Source: Dehalococcoidia bacterium
Lineage (GTDB): Bacteria > Chloroflexota > Dehalococcoidia > GIF9 > AB-539-J10
Assembly (NCBI GenBank): GCA_030605665.1
Contig: JAUWHW010000067.1
Span: forward strand, 1 to 38,182
DNA: 38,182 bases
Direction: 5' to 3'
This document shows, in pieces, positions 20,551 to 29,377 of this stretch (the stretch's first letter is position 1; each line of letters opens with the position of its first letter). Both the position numbers and the translations under genes were made by a program. The notes under the pieces are model-generated. The model ran no database searches, was not told where the DNA came from, and saw only the letters and a list, made by a program, of their open reading frames with translations.

Positions 20551-22077
20551 TTAATTAGCCTCGAATTGCCGCTTATTTAATTCCTGGCGCACCAGAGTTA
20601 ATGCTTCTTCTCTAGTAGTTAGCTCACCGCTGGCTTGAGCCTCACGTACCAAAGCTAAAAGCTCGCCAACCAATGGCCCTGGAGTCAAGCCAAAAGTATT
20701 CATTAAATCATATCCATCAATAAGTTTCATTGGCAAGACATTAGCTTGCTGCTTTTCACGTTCCTTTAATATGTAGTTCATTAGCTGGCAATACCCTTTC
20801 CACTCTTCTATATCCACAAGAGATCCATAGGTAGCTAGATAATCGGCTAAGGCTAAAAACAAAATATCAATACCAACATCACCAGTGTCTCGAGAGTAGC
20901 GATAGATTGCTCGCCGTGTAGGCAGCTCTCTGCCATTGCTCATTTGAACTGGGCGGAGGTGATGGTAGATGAGGCTTTTTACCAGATTTATTTCCTTGTT
21001 GCTAAATCGTAACCTGTTTAAGATGACTGCCGTTATAGCTGCCCCTTCCTTAGTATGGCCATAGAAGTGCGCTTTGCCTGCATCATCAACGAACTTTGTT
21101 TTAGGCTTAGCAATGTCATGGAGTAGCGCGGCTAATTTAAGCAAAGTCTTATGATTGCTACCTTTGGAAACCTCTCCGGATAGGTGCCGAGCTATGGCAT
21201 CTGACCATGGGACAGTGGACAATATGTCTTTACTACCATATTCCCAGTCATTTTCCCCGATTAAAAATTCTACTGCAGCCACTGTCTGAAGAGAATGTTC
21301 GAAGACATCCCAGAGATGCGTGGTTGGTTGCTCCACCCCCTTGCTCTCTGCTAGCTCAGGAACCAAGGCCAGAAGCAAGCCAAGAGCATCTAAATATCTC
21401 AAATGTTGGGCTGTTCGAGGCAGATTAAGCAATCGAAGTAGTTCCTCTCTAACTCTTTCCCCGGAGATTCTAACGATAGACTGAGAATAGCGACGAATCA
21501 AACTTTCTGTCTTTGGCTCTATAGTGAAATCAAGTTCAGCAGCTAGCCTCACTGCTCGCAATAGCCTGGCAGCATCAACCTCAAATATTCGTTCATTTAC
21601 CGCCCGTACTGTTCTATTTTTTAAATCTTCCTTTCCAGAAAAGGGATCAATTAGCTTGAGCGGAATATCCGCTCCTAGATGGCCAAGCTTAACAGCCATG
21701 GCATCTATAGTGAAATCGCGGCGGGCAAGGTCAGATTCAATAGTGTCCCAGAATGAGGAAAAATCGAGATGCCACTTCGCCCCGCGAAATTGAAGATTTT
21801 GTGGAGGACCTCCTTGCCGCTCTTTCTCGATTACTACCACTCTGGCTATCCTGTTTATCTCATCGAGCAGCACAAATTTGCCACCAATGCCTTTAGCCAC
21901 GTCCCTAGCTATGTCTAGGGCATTCCCATCCACAGCAATGTCAATATCATTCGTTTGTCTACCCAGAAGCCAGTCACGGATGAAGCCACCAACAATGTAG
22001 CCTTGATGCCCTTGCTCAACTAACAAGCGGGATGCCCTGTCTAGGATAGCGGTTATATTTTGTTTGAGAAGGGACAT
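20551..22077 (-). CDS. cca: CCA-adding enzyme / poly(A) polymerase family nucleotidyltransferase with HD domain
   Basis: 508 residues. The class II nucleotidyltransferase head has YIVGGFIRDWLLGRQTNDID with catalytic Asp residues, RRDFTIDAMAV, and the RNA-binding segment RLLRAVRLAAELDFTIEP. An HD phosphohydrolase-like domain follows (LAALLHDIAKP, with HLWDVFEHSL upstream). This architecture repairs or adds the tRNA 3' CCA end. The ATG at 22077 lies 6 nt from a -10 box with no Shine-Dalgarno, so the mRNA is predicted to be leaderless. It is the first gene of a cca-secD-secF unit. Confidence 0.9.
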   Translation of the reverse strand: MSLLKQNITAILDRASRLLVEQGHQGYIVGGFIRDWLLGRQTNDIDIAVDGNALDIARDVAKGIGGKFVLLDEINRIARVVVIEKERQGGPPQNLQFRGAKWHLDFSSFWDTIESDLARRDFTIDAMAVKLGHLGADIPLKLIDPFSGKEDLKNRTVRAVNERIFEVDAARLLRAVRLAAELDFTIEPKTESLIRRYSQSIVRISGERVREELLRLLNLPRTAQHLRYLDALGLLLALVPELAESKGVEQPTTHLWDVFEHSLQTVAAVEFLIGENDWEYGSKDILSTVPWSDAIARHLSGEVSKGSNHKTLLKLAALLHDIAKPKTKFVDDAGKAHFYGHTKEGAAITAVILNRLRFSNKEINLVKSLIYHHLRPVQMSNGRELPTRRAIYRYSRDTGDVGIDILFLALADYLATYGSLVDIEEWKGYCQLMNYILKEREKQQANVLPMKLIDGYDLMNTFGLTPGPLVGELLALVREAQASGELTTREEALTLVRQELNKRQFEAN

Positions 22078-22083
22078 CGCCCA

Positions 22084-22113
22084 ATTATAGTTTGAAGCAG
22101 AATCTATTGTAAA
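22084..22113 (-). promoter_or_regulatory. leaderless promoter of cca-secDF
   Basis: On the minus strand TTTACA (22108-22113) and consensus TATAAT (22084-22089) are spaced 18 nt apart. Six bases (TGGGCG) separate the -10 from the ATG, which places transcription start on the start codon. Confidence 0.7.
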
Positions 22114-22134
22114 GGTTACTCAACCTGCTTCTTA

Positions 22135-23805
22135 CTAACTTACTCTACCAAACTCCTTTTCCAATTGATGTGAACTCAGGTGAATCATGGTTGGCCTACC
22201 GTGGGGGCAGGTGCGTGGTTGCTTAGCTTGCTCCAACTGCTTTATTAATTCTCTCATTTCCTCATTCCTTAGCTGCTGCCCTCCTCTGATGGCACTGTGG
22301 CAAGCCAGGGACTGAGCTATTTTTTCTTCCCACGGAGTGGGATTATCTTTACTAGCAAGGTTATCAAGCAGTATGTTCACTACCTCAATAATATTCGTGG
22401 TTGCTACCACTACTGGCACAGTACGTATTAAATAGTTTCTATCACCAAAGGGTTCAATAGTAAAACCAAACTGAGTCAAAGTTTCTTCATTCGCTTCCAG
22501 AGTCTGCTCCTCACCGGGGCTGAGTTCCATAGTTATTGGCTGAAGTAATCCCTGAACTTCAACCTCCTTTTTTAACCACTGAGCTAAAATTCTCTCGTAC
22601 AATATACGCTCATGCGCCGCATGCTGGTCAATAAGGTAAAGCCCGTCAGGTCCCTCAGCAACAATATAGGTATTGGCTATCTGTCCCATTACACGCAAAA
22701 CGGGTAAACCAGGAGCAGGTAAAGGGGCAATAGAGACAGGTTCTTTTTCCTTTATCATCCAGGAGCCTTGCTGTGCCCATGGAGTAGCTGGAAAGGGTAT
22801 AGCTCTAGACTTAGCTATGGGCGCTCTAGCTAATGCTCTCTTTACTGCCCCCTCCACAATAGCAAAAACAGCCTGTTCATGGCGAAACTTTACTTGAGCT
22901 TTGGTGGGATGAACATTGACATCAATTTCCTCGGCTGGCAACGAGAGGTTAATTATAGCCATAGGATGCTTACTATCCATAAGTAAACCATGGTAGGCTT
23001 CTTCAGTTGCTCGCATTAGCAAAGCACTGCGTACCCATCTCCGATTGACGAAGAAGCTGATGTAGTTACGATTAGAACGAGTTAAGGAAGGTGGGCTCAC
23101 CAAGCCGCTGACTTTACCGAATGTATCCCCGGCCTTCACTTCTAGCATCCCTTGAGCTACCTCCAAACCATATAGCTGGTTTACCACGTCACGCAGATCG
23201 CCATTGCCTGTAGTTTGTAAGCTAAGATGTTTATCCAGAAGCAAGTTGAGCCTGACCTCGGGGAAAGCTAGTGCATACTGGCTTAATATGTTAGCAATAT
23301 GGCTATTTTCCCTATTCACTGATTTGAGAAACTTAAGTCGAACAGGGAAATAATGAAATAGCCGGCGCATAGTTACAGTAGTGCCTTGAGCTCTACCACG
23401 GCTCTCCTGGCGGACTATGGCACCTTTCCTTAAATACATGTAGGTGCCAACAACATCTGAAGGTGCTTTGGTGAAAACCTCTACCTCAGCAACAGCAGCA
23501 ATGCTGGGTAAAGCCTCGCCTCGAAAACCAAGGCTGGAAATGCTTTCTAAATCGGCTAAGTTGTTAATCTTGCTGGTGGCATATCTACAGAAAGCAAGTT
23601 CTACTTCCGATGCCGGGATACCTGCTCCGTTATCAGTCACCTTAATTAGCTCTATCCCACCGCCTTGTGCTTCAACGTTAATTTGGCTAGCTCCGGCATC
23701 CAGGGAGTTCTCCACCAATTCCTTTACCACTGAAGCTGGCCTCTCAATTACCTCACCAGCAGCGATCTTGGAAATTACCTCTGGCGCTAAAACTTTAATG
23801 GACAT
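22135..23805 (-). CDS. mutL: DNA mismatch repair protein MutL
   Basis: 556 residues. The GHKL ATPase is clear: ISKIAAGEVIERPASVVKEL, ENSLDAGA, VTDNGAGI, ATSKI and LGFRGEALPSI. The C-terminal dimerisation domain has the endonuclease metal motif DQHAAHERILYE (about residue 390), ACHSAIRGG and CPHGRPT, so this is a nicking MutL of the type found in bacteria without MutH. ATG 23805 lies 8 nt from a -10 box without a Shine-Dalgarno sequence. It follows pcrA (a UvrD-type helicase that MutL can recruit) by 41 nt. Confidence 0.95.
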   Translation of the reverse strand: MSIKVLAPEVISKIAAGEVIERPASVVKELVENSLDAGASQINVEAQGGGIELIKVTDNGAGIPASEVELAFCRYATSKINNLADLESISSLGFRGEALPSIAAVAEVEVFTKAPSDVVGTYMYLRKGAIVRQESRGRAQGTTVTMRRLFHYFPVRLKFLKSVNRENSHIANILSQYALAFPEVRLNLLLDKHLSLQTTGNGDLRDVVNQLYGLEVAQGMLEVKAGDTFGKVSGLVSPPSLTRSNRNYISFFVNRRWVRSALLMRATEEAYHGLLMDSKHPMAIINLSLPAEEIDVNVHPTKAQVKFRHEQAVFAIVEGAVKRALARAPIAKSRAIPFPATPWAQQGSWMIKEKEPVSIAPLPAPGLPVLRVMGQIANTYIVAEGPDGLYLIDQHAAHERILYERILAQWLKKEVEVQGLLQPITMELSPGEEQTLEANEETLTQFGFTIEPFGDRNYLIRTVPVVVATTNIIEVVNILLDNLASKDNPTPWEEKIAQSLACHSAIRGGQQLRNEEMRELIKQLEQAKQPRTCPHGRPTMIHLSSHQLEKEFGRVS

Positions 23806-23813
23806 TTAAGATA

Positions 23814-23842
23814 ATTCTACACGCTTTCGTGTATTTTGTCAA
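23814..23842 (-). promoter_or_regulatory. leaderless promoter of mutL
   Basis: On the minus strand a perfect TTGACA (23837-23842) and TAGAAT (23814-23819) are spaced 17 nt apart. Only 8 nt (TATCTTAA) precede the ATG. It lies within the 41-nt gap between the pcrA stop and mutL. Confidence 0.75.
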
Positions 23843-23846
23843 TAGT

Positions 23847-26018
23847 TTACGGAGGAAAATCAGAGTCTTTTTCGATTTTCTCCAATTTTGCCAGGTTGAG
23901 TAGCAGCTTCTTAACCCCGGCTTCCTCAAAGGATACGGTTATCACTTGATCCCCTTTGTCGGGAAGGCAATCCATCACTATGCCATCGCCAAATTTACTA
24001 TGGTGAACCCAGTCACCTACTTTCAAATCCAGCATATTCAGAGGATGAGCGGCTGACTCAGGGTAAGCAGCTACTGGCAGCTTAAGGCTTCCCTCTTCCC
24101 ATAGCCCTTTAGTGGTTACTAGATGTGGTGAAATATCCTGAAGAAAGCGGGATGGCAGGTTTATCGAGCCACCAAACAAGCTGCGTCGGTAACTGCGTAA
24201 GAGATAGAGCCGCTTCTCAGCTCTGGTTATGCCAACATAGCAAAGACGACGCTCCTCTTCTATCTCTTCCGGGTCACCAGAAGACTTCCTATGGGGTAAA
24301 AGCCCTTCCTCCATGCCGACGATAAAAACTACAGGAAACTCCAAGCCTTTAGCTTGATGTAAGGTAATTAGAGTTACAGTAGCGGCTCTTTCATCTAACC
24401 CATCTACATCTGATACCAGGCTAACCTTCTCTAAGAAAGTAGCCAAAGCTTCTTCGGGGTTAATTCCGTCATATTCCCTGGCAACATTCTTCAGCTCTAT
24501 TATATTCTCCCACTTCTCTTCCCCATTCTCTTTCTCCAAAATGTATTCCCTATATCCCGTATGCTTTAACGTCTCATCTATTAGCTCAGAAGGGTTTAGT
24601 TCGTGACTTTTAGCCATAAGCTCATCAATAAGAGCGACAAATTTAGTTAAAGCCTGGGTGATGCGTGAAGAGAAAGTTTCCCCCCCCACCATTTGCTTTA
24701 AAGCATTGTATAGAGAAGCATCATGAGACCTTGCCCAAACTTGAAGCTTGCCGAGGGTGCCTTGTCCAATACCCCGCCCAGGGACATTTATGACGCGAGC
24801 CAAGCTAACATTGTCATGGGGATTGTGAATAACCCTGAGATAAGCGGTGATATCTTTAACCTCCCGTCTCTGATAGAAGCGTATGCCACCGACAAGCTTA
24901 TAAGGCACTCCATACCTCATAAATGTTTCTTCCAAAACTCGGGACTGAGCATTGACCCGATACATTACAGCACAATCTTTGAGCGATATCTGATCCTGAC
25001 TGACTAGCTTTTCTATTTCATTAACCACCGATTGAGCCTCTTCCTCCGCGCTATAGCTCTCGAGAATAACCACAGGAGAACCCACTTCATTGTCTGTCCA
25101 TAAGTTCTTTGGCTTGCGCTGCACATTTGCCGAAATAACGTCTGAAGCCACCTGCAAAATAGTCTTGGTAGAGCGGTAGTTTTGCTCTAAAACCACTATT
25201 TTCGCTTCGCGATAATCCTTCTCGAAGCTTAAAATATTGCGCAAATCGGCAAACCTCCAGGAATAGATGGACTGGTCGGGGTCGCCAACCACACAGATAT
25301 TGCGGTATTTTCCCGCTAGCTGTTTCACCAGCATATACTGGGCGATGTTAGTGTCCTGAAACTCATCCACCAAGATATGAACATACCTTGACTGGTATTG
25401 GCTCAGAATCTCGGGGTGCTCCTTGAATAGCTGCACCGTCTTCATTAGCAGGTCATCGAAATCTAGTGCCTCACTTTGAGTGAGCCACTGTTGATACAGG
25501 TGATAAACCCTGGAGACTACCTCCTCAAAATAACTATGAATCTGGTGAGCATAATCTTGGGAGCTAATAAGCCGACTCTTAGCAGCACTAATGGCTGAGT
25601 GTAAAGCACGAGGAGCATATTGTTTAGGGTCAAGATTTATTTCTTGGAGGCTTTGCTTTATTAAATTCAATTGATCTTCCTCATCATAGATAACAAATCT
25701 TGGGTTAGTACCTATGGCTTCGCCCTCACGATGGAGAATTCGACTACAGATAGCGTGGAAGGTACCCAAAGTTAAGGCATCAACCTCACGACCTAAAAGC
25801 TGCTCTAACCTCTCCTGCATTTCACGGGCAGCTTTATTGGTGAAGGTAACTGCCATAATATGGTGGGGATTAATACCACAAACCTTGATCAGATAAGCAA
25901 CTCGATGGGTGATTACCCTGGTCTTGCCACTTCCGGGACCAGCTAAGATAAGCACAGGTCCTTCGATTGCTTCTACGGCTTTCCTCTGGGCAGGATTAAG
26001 CGTGGCCAAGATATCCAT
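23847..26018 (-). CDS. pcrA: UvrD/PcrA-family ATP-dependent DNA helicase
   Basis: 723 residues, superfamily 1A. LNPAQRKAVEAIEGPVLILA is the Q motif, AGPGSGKT (26-33) is Walker A, VDEFQDTN is motif II, DQSIYSWRFA motif III, VLEQNYRSTKTIL motif IV, TLHQAKGLEFPVVF motif V and RRLCYVGITRAEKRLYL motif VI. The C-terminal Tudor-like tail (VGDWVHHSKFGDGIV) is the RNA polymerase-binding element of PcrA/UvrD. It unwinds 3'-5' in repair and removes proteins from DNA. It is divergent from the DUF2007-lysS unit. Confidence 0.95.
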   Translation of the reverse strand: MDILATLNPAQRKAVEAIEGPVLILAGPGSGKTRVITHRVAYLIKVCGINPHHIMAVTFTNKAAREMQERLEQLLGREVDALTLGTFHAICSRILHREGEAIGTNPRFVIYDEEDQLNLIKQSLQEINLDPKQYAPRALHSAISAAKSRLISSQDYAHQIHSYFEEVVSRVYHLYQQWLTQSEALDFDDLLMKTVQLFKEHPEILSQYQSRYVHILVDEFQDTNIAQYMLVKQLAGKYRNICVVGDPDQSIYSWRFADLRNILSFEKDYREAKIVVLEQNYRSTKTILQVASDVISANVQRKPKNLWTDNEVGSPVVILESYSAEEEAQSVVNEIEKLVSQDQISLKDCAVMYRVNAQSRVLEETFMRYGVPYKLVGGIRFYQRREVKDITAYLRVIHNPHDNVSLARVINVPGRGIGQGTLGKLQVWARSHDASLYNALKQMVGGETFSSRITQALTKFVALIDELMAKSHELNPSELIDETLKHTGYREYILEKENGEEKWENIIELKNVAREYDGINPEEALATFLEKVSLVSDVDGLDERAATVTLITLHQAKGLEFPVVFIVGMEEGLLPHRKSSGDPEEIEEERRLCYVGITRAEKRLYLLRSYRRSLFGGSINLPSRFLQDISPHLVTTKGLWEEGSLKLPVAAYPESAAHPLNMLDLKVGDWVHHSKFGDGIVMDCLPDKGDQVITVSFEEAGVKKLLLNLAKLEKIEKDSDFPP

Positions 26019-26031
26019 AAACCTTGAGCTT

Positions 26032-26040
26032 ATTATAGCA
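26032..26040 (-). promoter_or_regulatory. extended -10 promoter element of pcrA
   Basis: On the minus strand TGCTATAAT is a consensus -10 with an extended TGn motif, 13 nt before the ATG at 26018. No good -35 is present. The leader would be about 7 nt, with only AAGG close to the start codon. Confidence 0.5.
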
Positions 26041-26112
26041 AATGCTCACTGTGATACTCCTCTTTATCAACACTGGCCATGAATTTCTGATAAAATATCA
26101 ATCTTGAGACTT

Positions 26113-26328
26113 ATGCCTGTAAGGGAACAATTAGTTACTATCTGCACCGCCAACCAAATGGAGGCCTGGATAATTAAAGGGCGGCTAGAGAGCGAAGGCA
26201 TTCCAGCCCTTCTAAGCTACGAAAGTGCTGGCTTAGTTTATGGGCTTACTATCGATGGTTTAGGCGAGGTAGAGATAAAGGTGCCAGAGCATTTGGCTAA
26301 AGAAGCCAGGGAGATTTTGGGAGTTTAA
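26113..26328 (+). CDS. DUF2007-type small protein
   Basis: 71 residues from ATG 26113; a TTG at 26104 is an alternative. VREQLVTICTANQMEAWIIK, GRLESEGIPALLSYE and IKVPEHLAKEAREIL are typical of the short beta-alpha-beta DUF2007 (putative signal-transducing, PII-like) family. It is a single domain without extra parts. It stops 3 nt before lysS and is probably co-transcribed with it. A TAAAAT at 26091-26096 may be its -10; the -35 is poor. Confidence 0.75.
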   Translation: MPVREQLVTICTANQMEAWIIKGRLESEGIPALLSYESAGLVYGLTIDGLGEVEIKVPEHLAKEAREILGV

Positions 26329-26331
26329 GCT

Positions 26332-27804
26332 ATGACTTCAAGGTTAGAACGCATAACTCAGCAACGGTTGGACAGCCTGAAAAGAATTCGGGCTCGAGGG
26401 ATAAACCCTTACCCTCATTCTTACCATCCCAGCTATACCGTTAAAGAAGCAATAGCCCTCTTTGAACAACAAGGAGAGGAGTTGCAGGCTATGTCCCTCG
26501 CCGGCCGTGTTATGGCTAATCGTTCCATGGGTAAGATAACTTTTCTTGATATTCGTGATGGCTCAGGGAAGATACAGCTTTGCTTTCGCCATAATCTTCT
26601 GGGTAAGGAGAAATATGAATTTCTCCAGGAGGTTGATATTGGCGACATCATAGGGGTAAAAGGTAAGCTTTTCCTAACAAAAACGGGTGAGATTACACTC
26701 GAGGTATCCAATTTCGCTACGTTATGTAAATCCCTTCGCCCCTTGCCGGAGAAGTGGCATAGGTTAGCTGATGTAGAAAAGAGGTACCGACAGAGGTATC
26801 TTGACCTTATTTGTAACGAAGATGCCAGAACCATTTTTACGCTACGTAGCAGGATTATCGCTGCAATAAGAAATTTTTTAAATAACCGGGGCTTTATAGA
26901 GGTGGAGACGCCTGTGCTCCAGCCACAGGCTGGAGGAGCAGCAGCACATCCCTTCATCACCCACCACCATGCACTTGACGAAGACCTTTACCTGCGTATC
27001 GCTCTGGAACTTCATCTTAAGAGGCTAATAATAGGTGGCTTTGACAAGGTTTATGAGATGGGACGCGTCTTCCGTAATGAGGGCATCTCTGTCAAACATA
27101 ATCCTGAATTCACCCTGCTTGAGTGCTATCAAGCTTATGCTGATTATAATGACATAATGAATTTAGTTGAGGGAGCAGTTTCTCATATTGCTCGTGAAGT
27201 TCTGGGTGATACCAAAATTACTTGTGGCGGAAAAACTATTGACCTTGCTCCTCCCTGGCAAAGGCTTTATCTGCGTGAGGCTATTAAAAAGCATTGTGGG
27301 ATTGACTTTGAAGACTATTCCGATACTGCTTCCCTACGGTCACGGATGGCAGAGATGGGAATAGAAGTCGATCCAAATAAAGGAAGAGGCAGGCTTATAG
27401 ATGAGCTAATTTCCACCTTTGTGGAGCCAAATCTCATCCCACCAACTTTCCTTCTAGATTACCCTGTGGAAATGTCACCCTTGGCTAAGCGCAAGCGAGG
27501 TAATGACCGCTTGGTGGAGAGGTTTGAGGCATTTATTAATGGAATAGAAATTGCCAATGCCTTCACTGAACTCAATGACCCCATAGAGCAAAGAGAGAGG
27601 TTTCAACAACAATTAAAAGGGCGAGCTATGGATGAGGAAATCGAAATTGCCGATGAGGATTTCCTTCAGGCTTTGGAGTATGGGATGCCACCTACTGGCG
27701 GTCTAGGGATAGGCATCGACCGCTTGGTGATGCTATTGACCGGGCAAAGCTCTATTCGCGAAGTTATACTTTTCCCTCAATTAAAAACAAAAGAGCAAAA
27801 GTAA
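26332..27804 (+). CDS. lysS: lysyl-tRNA synthetase, class II
   Basis: 490 residues. The N-terminal OB-fold anticodon-binding domain contains AGRVMANRSMGKITFLDIRD. The class II core follows, with motif 1 around IEVETPVLQPQAGGAAAHPF, motif 2 YEMGRVFRNEGIS, and motif 3 GLGIGIDRLVMLLTG. ATG 26332 directly follows the DUF2007 stop. The last four codons and the stop (KEQK, TAA) lie inside an AT-rich mobile-like repeat (27792-27828), so the original C-terminus was probably replaced by repeat sequence. Confidence 0.96.
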   Translation: MTSRLERITQQRLDSLKRIRARGINPYPHSYHPSYTVKEAIALFEQQGEELQAMSLAGRVMANRSMGKITFLDIRDGSGKIQLCFRHNLLGKEKYEFLQEVDIGDIIGVKGKLFLTKTGEITLEVSNFATLCKSLRPLPEKWHRLADVEKRYRQRYLDLICNEDARTIFTLRSRIIAAIRNFLNNRGFIEVETPVLQPQAGGAAAHPFITHHHALDEDLYLRIALELHLKRLIIGGFDKVYEMGRVFRNEGISVKHNPEFTLLECYQAYADYNDIMNLVEGAVSHIAREVLGDTKITCGGKTIDLAPPWQRLYLREAIKKHCGIDFEDYSDTASLRSRMAEMGIEVDPNKGRGRLIDELISTFVEPNLIPPTFLLDYPVEMSPLAKRKRGNDRLVERFEAFINGIEIANAFTELNDPIEQRERFQQQLKGRAMDEEIEIADEDFLQALEYGMPPTGGLGIGIDRLVMLLTGQSSIREVILFPQLKTKEQK

Positions 27805-28037
27805 AAATGCAAAATGACAAGGCAAAATATGACAAATCCTAAGCACGAAATCCTAAATTCTAAACAATATCAAATAACCAAAATGCAAATGACCAAAATA
27901 ATTTTTAGTATTTCGTTTAGACATTTGGATTTGTTTAGGATTTAGAGCTTAAATATTAGAAATGGCAGAGAAGGAAAGATGTATTTTTGCATTTTAAATT
28001 GTAATTTTGATTTTTTATCTTTGAACTTTGATATTAT
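27792..28037. repeat. AT-rich imperfect inverted repeat, MITE-like (copy B)
   Basis: The left arm 27792-27828 is 36/37 identical to 5979-6015. The right arm 27981-28035 matches 6078-6125. The interior carries TTTAGGATTTAGAGC and CTAAGCACGAAATCCTAAAT, which are mutually complementary. The element fills the entire lysS-serS gap, supplies the lysS stop codon on the left and possibly the serS -10 (TGATATTAT, 28029-28037) on the right. Confidence 0.6.
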
Positions 28038-28051
28038 CTTGCCGAAGACAA

Positions 28052-29314
28052 ATGCTGGATATTAAACTTATTCGTGAGAACCCTGAACTTGTTCGCCAGG
28101 CATTGGAGAAAAGGGGCGATACTTATGGCTTAGAGAATATCCTTGAAGCTGATGAGCATTACCGCCGCTTGCTTCGGCAGGTAGAACTGCTCCGCAGTCA
28201 ACATAACCAGGTAAGCAAACAACTAGGCAAAGCTAAGGAGAAATCACCTGAGCTTATCGCTGAGATGCGTGAGCTAGGAGAGCAAATATCTGTTTTGCAG
28301 GAAGAAACCAGCCAGATTAAGAGCAACCTTGAATCCTTACTGCTAGAGCTGCCAAATGTCCCTCATCCTAGCGTGCCTTTAGGAAAAACCACGAGCGACA
28401 ATGTTATGGTACGCACCTGGGGTGAGCCAAGGGAATTTTCCTTCAAGCTATTGCCTCACTGGGAGTTAGGTGAAAAACTGGGCATAATAGATTTTTACAG
28501 GGGTGTAAAGCTCTCAGGGACTCGATTCTATGTTCTCGCAGGGTTGGGAGCACATCTGCAGCGAGCGCTCATCTCCTTTATGCTTGACCTGCATGTAACT
28601 GAGCATGGCTATAAAGAAATTTACCCTCCCTTTATGGTAAAACGAGAATGCATGGTAGGCTCAGGAAACCTGCCTAAATTCAGCGACAATCTATACCATG
28701 ATGACGAAGATGATTTCTGGTTCATACCCACAGCAGAGGTGCCATTAACCAATCTGCATCGTGATGAGATACTAGATGTTGGGGTCTTGCCTCTTTACTA
28801 TGTTGCTTGCAGTGCTTGCTTCCGCCGGGAGAAGATGGCTGCTGGAAAAGATACCCGGGGTATCAAGAGAGGGCATCAGTTTGATAAAGTGGAGCTTTAT
28901 AAGCTTACTGAGCCTGAAAAATCTGATGAGGAATTGGAAAGGCTGGTAGCTGACGCTGAGGATGTGTGTCGTAGACTAGCTATACCTTACCGCGTAATAC
29001 AATTATGCACTGGCGACCTTGGTTTTGCTGCCTGTAAAACATATGATATTGAAATGTGGTCTCCAGGTTGTGCTGAGTGGCTTGAGGTCAGCTCCTGCAG
29101 CAATTGCAGTGACTTTCAGGCCAGGCGAGCCAATATTCGATACCGCCCTGAGCCAGGCGACAAACCACGCTTTGTTCACACGCTTAATGGTTCAGGTTTA
29201 GCTTTACCACGAGTCCTTATCGCTGTGCTTGAGAATTACCAGCAACCCGATGGCACTGTATTAGTGCCTGAAGTGCTGCAGCCTTACCTACATATAAATG
29301 CAATCCAAAATTAA
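28052..29314 (+). CDS. serS: seryl-tRNA synthetase
   Basis: 420 residues from ATG 28052 (MLDIKLIRENPELVRQALEK); an upstream TTG at 28028 lies in the repeat and is disfavoured. A long antiparallel coiled coil (about 30-100) grips the tRNA-Ser variable arm. The catalytic core has motif 2 with CFRREKMAAGKDTRGIKRGH and QFDKVE, and motif 3 LNGSGLALPRVLIAVLENYQ. Length is the usual one. It is separated from lysS by a repeat that may provide its promoter. Confidence 0.96.
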   Translation: MLDIKLIRENPELVRQALEKRGDTYGLENILEADEHYRRLLRQVELLRSQHNQVSKQLGKAKEKSPELIAEMRELGEQISVLQEETSQIKSNLESLLLELPNVPHPSVPLGKTTSDNVMVRTWGEPREFSFKLLPHWELGEKLGIIDFYRGVKLSGTRFYVLAGLGAHLQRALISFMLDLHVTEHGYKEIYPPFMVKRECMVGSGNLPKFSDNLYHDDEDDFWFIPTAEVPLTNLHRDEILDVGVLPLYYVACSACFRREKMAAGKDTRGIKRGHQFDKVELYKLTEPEKSDEELERLVADAEDVCRRLAIPYRVIQLCTGDLGFAACKTYDIEMWSPGCAEWLEVSSCSNCSDFQARRANIRYRPEPGDKPRFVHTLNGSGLALPRVLIAVLENYQQPDGTVLVPEVLQPYLHINAIQN

Positions 29315-29377
29315 TACCCCTGAGGAGAAATTGAAATAGACATACTGAAATTCCTGCAAAGCAACGTAAAGCGTGCA

